64,000 bases of DNA, taken from assembly GCF_000247815.1 (NCBI RefSeq), contig NC_021675.1:70111293-70175292 (forward strand). The letters are read 5' to 3'. Source of the DNA: Ficedula albicollis. Taxonomy: Eukaryota; Chordata; Aves; Passeriformes; Muscicapidae. Of this stretch, positions 63,319 through 64,000 are shown piece after piece (the stretch's first letter is position 1; each line of letters opens with the position of its first letter). The notes below the pieces were generated by a model that had not been told where the DNA came from, searched no databases, and worked only from the letters and a program-made list of their open reading frames with translations. A program made the position numbers and the translations under genes.

Positions 63319-64000
63319 CTGCAGACAGAAACAGCTTCCACTTGAATTGTGATTTACAAAAATAAAGCAAATCTAACATTAAATAAAAAGCATTCAAGAA
63401 GTTTTGAGGTGAACAAGAACCTCAGGTACCACTGACAGAAAAAGCCCTGAACCCAGAGTGTTTCAAAAACAATTTTGTGCTCTTAATACTGTATTATTAT
63501 GAGACCAAAATAATTTCTTGTACCACATTCTCCCCATTAAATTGTTTTATAGATAAAAATAATATTCTATAGCAAGAAAGCATGCAGGTTTATTTTTTAT
63601 TACTGTTCAAGCACGCACTGCCAAAGGGCAATGCCCAGCTTTGTCTTATTCTTTGGAATTCTACTTCTCACACAGTGCAGTGCATTAGAGATCTTGAATC
63701 AGACTTTGCTTTCTTTAGGGGTGATCTGAAAACAGAATTTTCAAAAGTCACACCGTGCACTTCAAAAGCACCCAGACCTTTAAACAGCTAAAAACATGAG
63801 GAGGTGAAAATAAAACAATTTCAAACTCGTGCTGTGGATGGAACCATCAGCTTGTTTCCACTTTGTTTTTCACTTATTGCCCAATCTAAAAAATCAGGGT
63901 ATGTTAATATGACAACATTCTGTTTCCATGCTCAATTCCACATTTTCCCTGAGCCACCCCAGTCCCAGACAAGCTGAGCTTTGTGCCTGGGCTGAGCTGG
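63319..64000 (-). other. DNAAF9: DNAAF9 intron upstream of exon w1
   Basis: No further exon could be supported; the next upstream exon must lie beyond the window. Confidence 0.55.

Overview
This is vertebrate, almost certainly bird and most likely passerine, nuclear DNA. CR1 LINE 3' ends are scattered on both strands. Two families of endogenous-retrovirus LTR look like those I know from songbird genomes. The one gene present has long introns with GT-AG boundaries and encodes an amniote-type ciliary protein. There is no operon or prokaryotic signal.

Right half (about 31.2-64.0 kb): the 3' part of one minus-strand gene, which I identify as DNAAF9 (C20orf194; relative of Tetrahymena Shulin), an assembly and packaging factor for axonemal outer-arm dynein. 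Nineteen coding exons between 63318 and 37505 join in phase, with no internal stop, into the C-terminal 662 residues. Exons for the N-terminal part (about 500 residues by comparison with the human protein length as I recall it) lie beyond position 64000. The encoded piece reads as a degenerate CobW-type GTPase fold (broken P-loop, lost NKxD) followed by a CobW C-like domain and an acidic tail. One intron uses a GC donor. The stop codon is followed by a probable long 3'UTR reaching AATAAA signals near 31.27 kb. That UTR would carry a minisatellite of about thirty 69-75 bp units at 34.9-37.1 kb.

Left half (1-31.2 kb): GC-richer intergenic DNA in which I recognise no gene. It holds CR1 fragments, two inverted LTR pairs (8.5/14.9 kb and 22.9/29.8 kb), several local tandem duplications, simple repeats, one 57-base N gap and five implausibly long G or C homopolymer blocks. 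Two of these blocks sit where intact copies of the same repeat have ordinary sequence, so they look like assembly or base-calling artefacts. The N gap is flanked by a near-identical 0.63 kb direct duplication that may also be an assembly error.

No undescribed defence or mobile system was found. The points most worth a second look are the pseudo-GTPase architecture of DNAAF9, its GC-AG intron, the UTR minisatellite, and the evidence that the homopolymer and gap-flanking sequence is not real.
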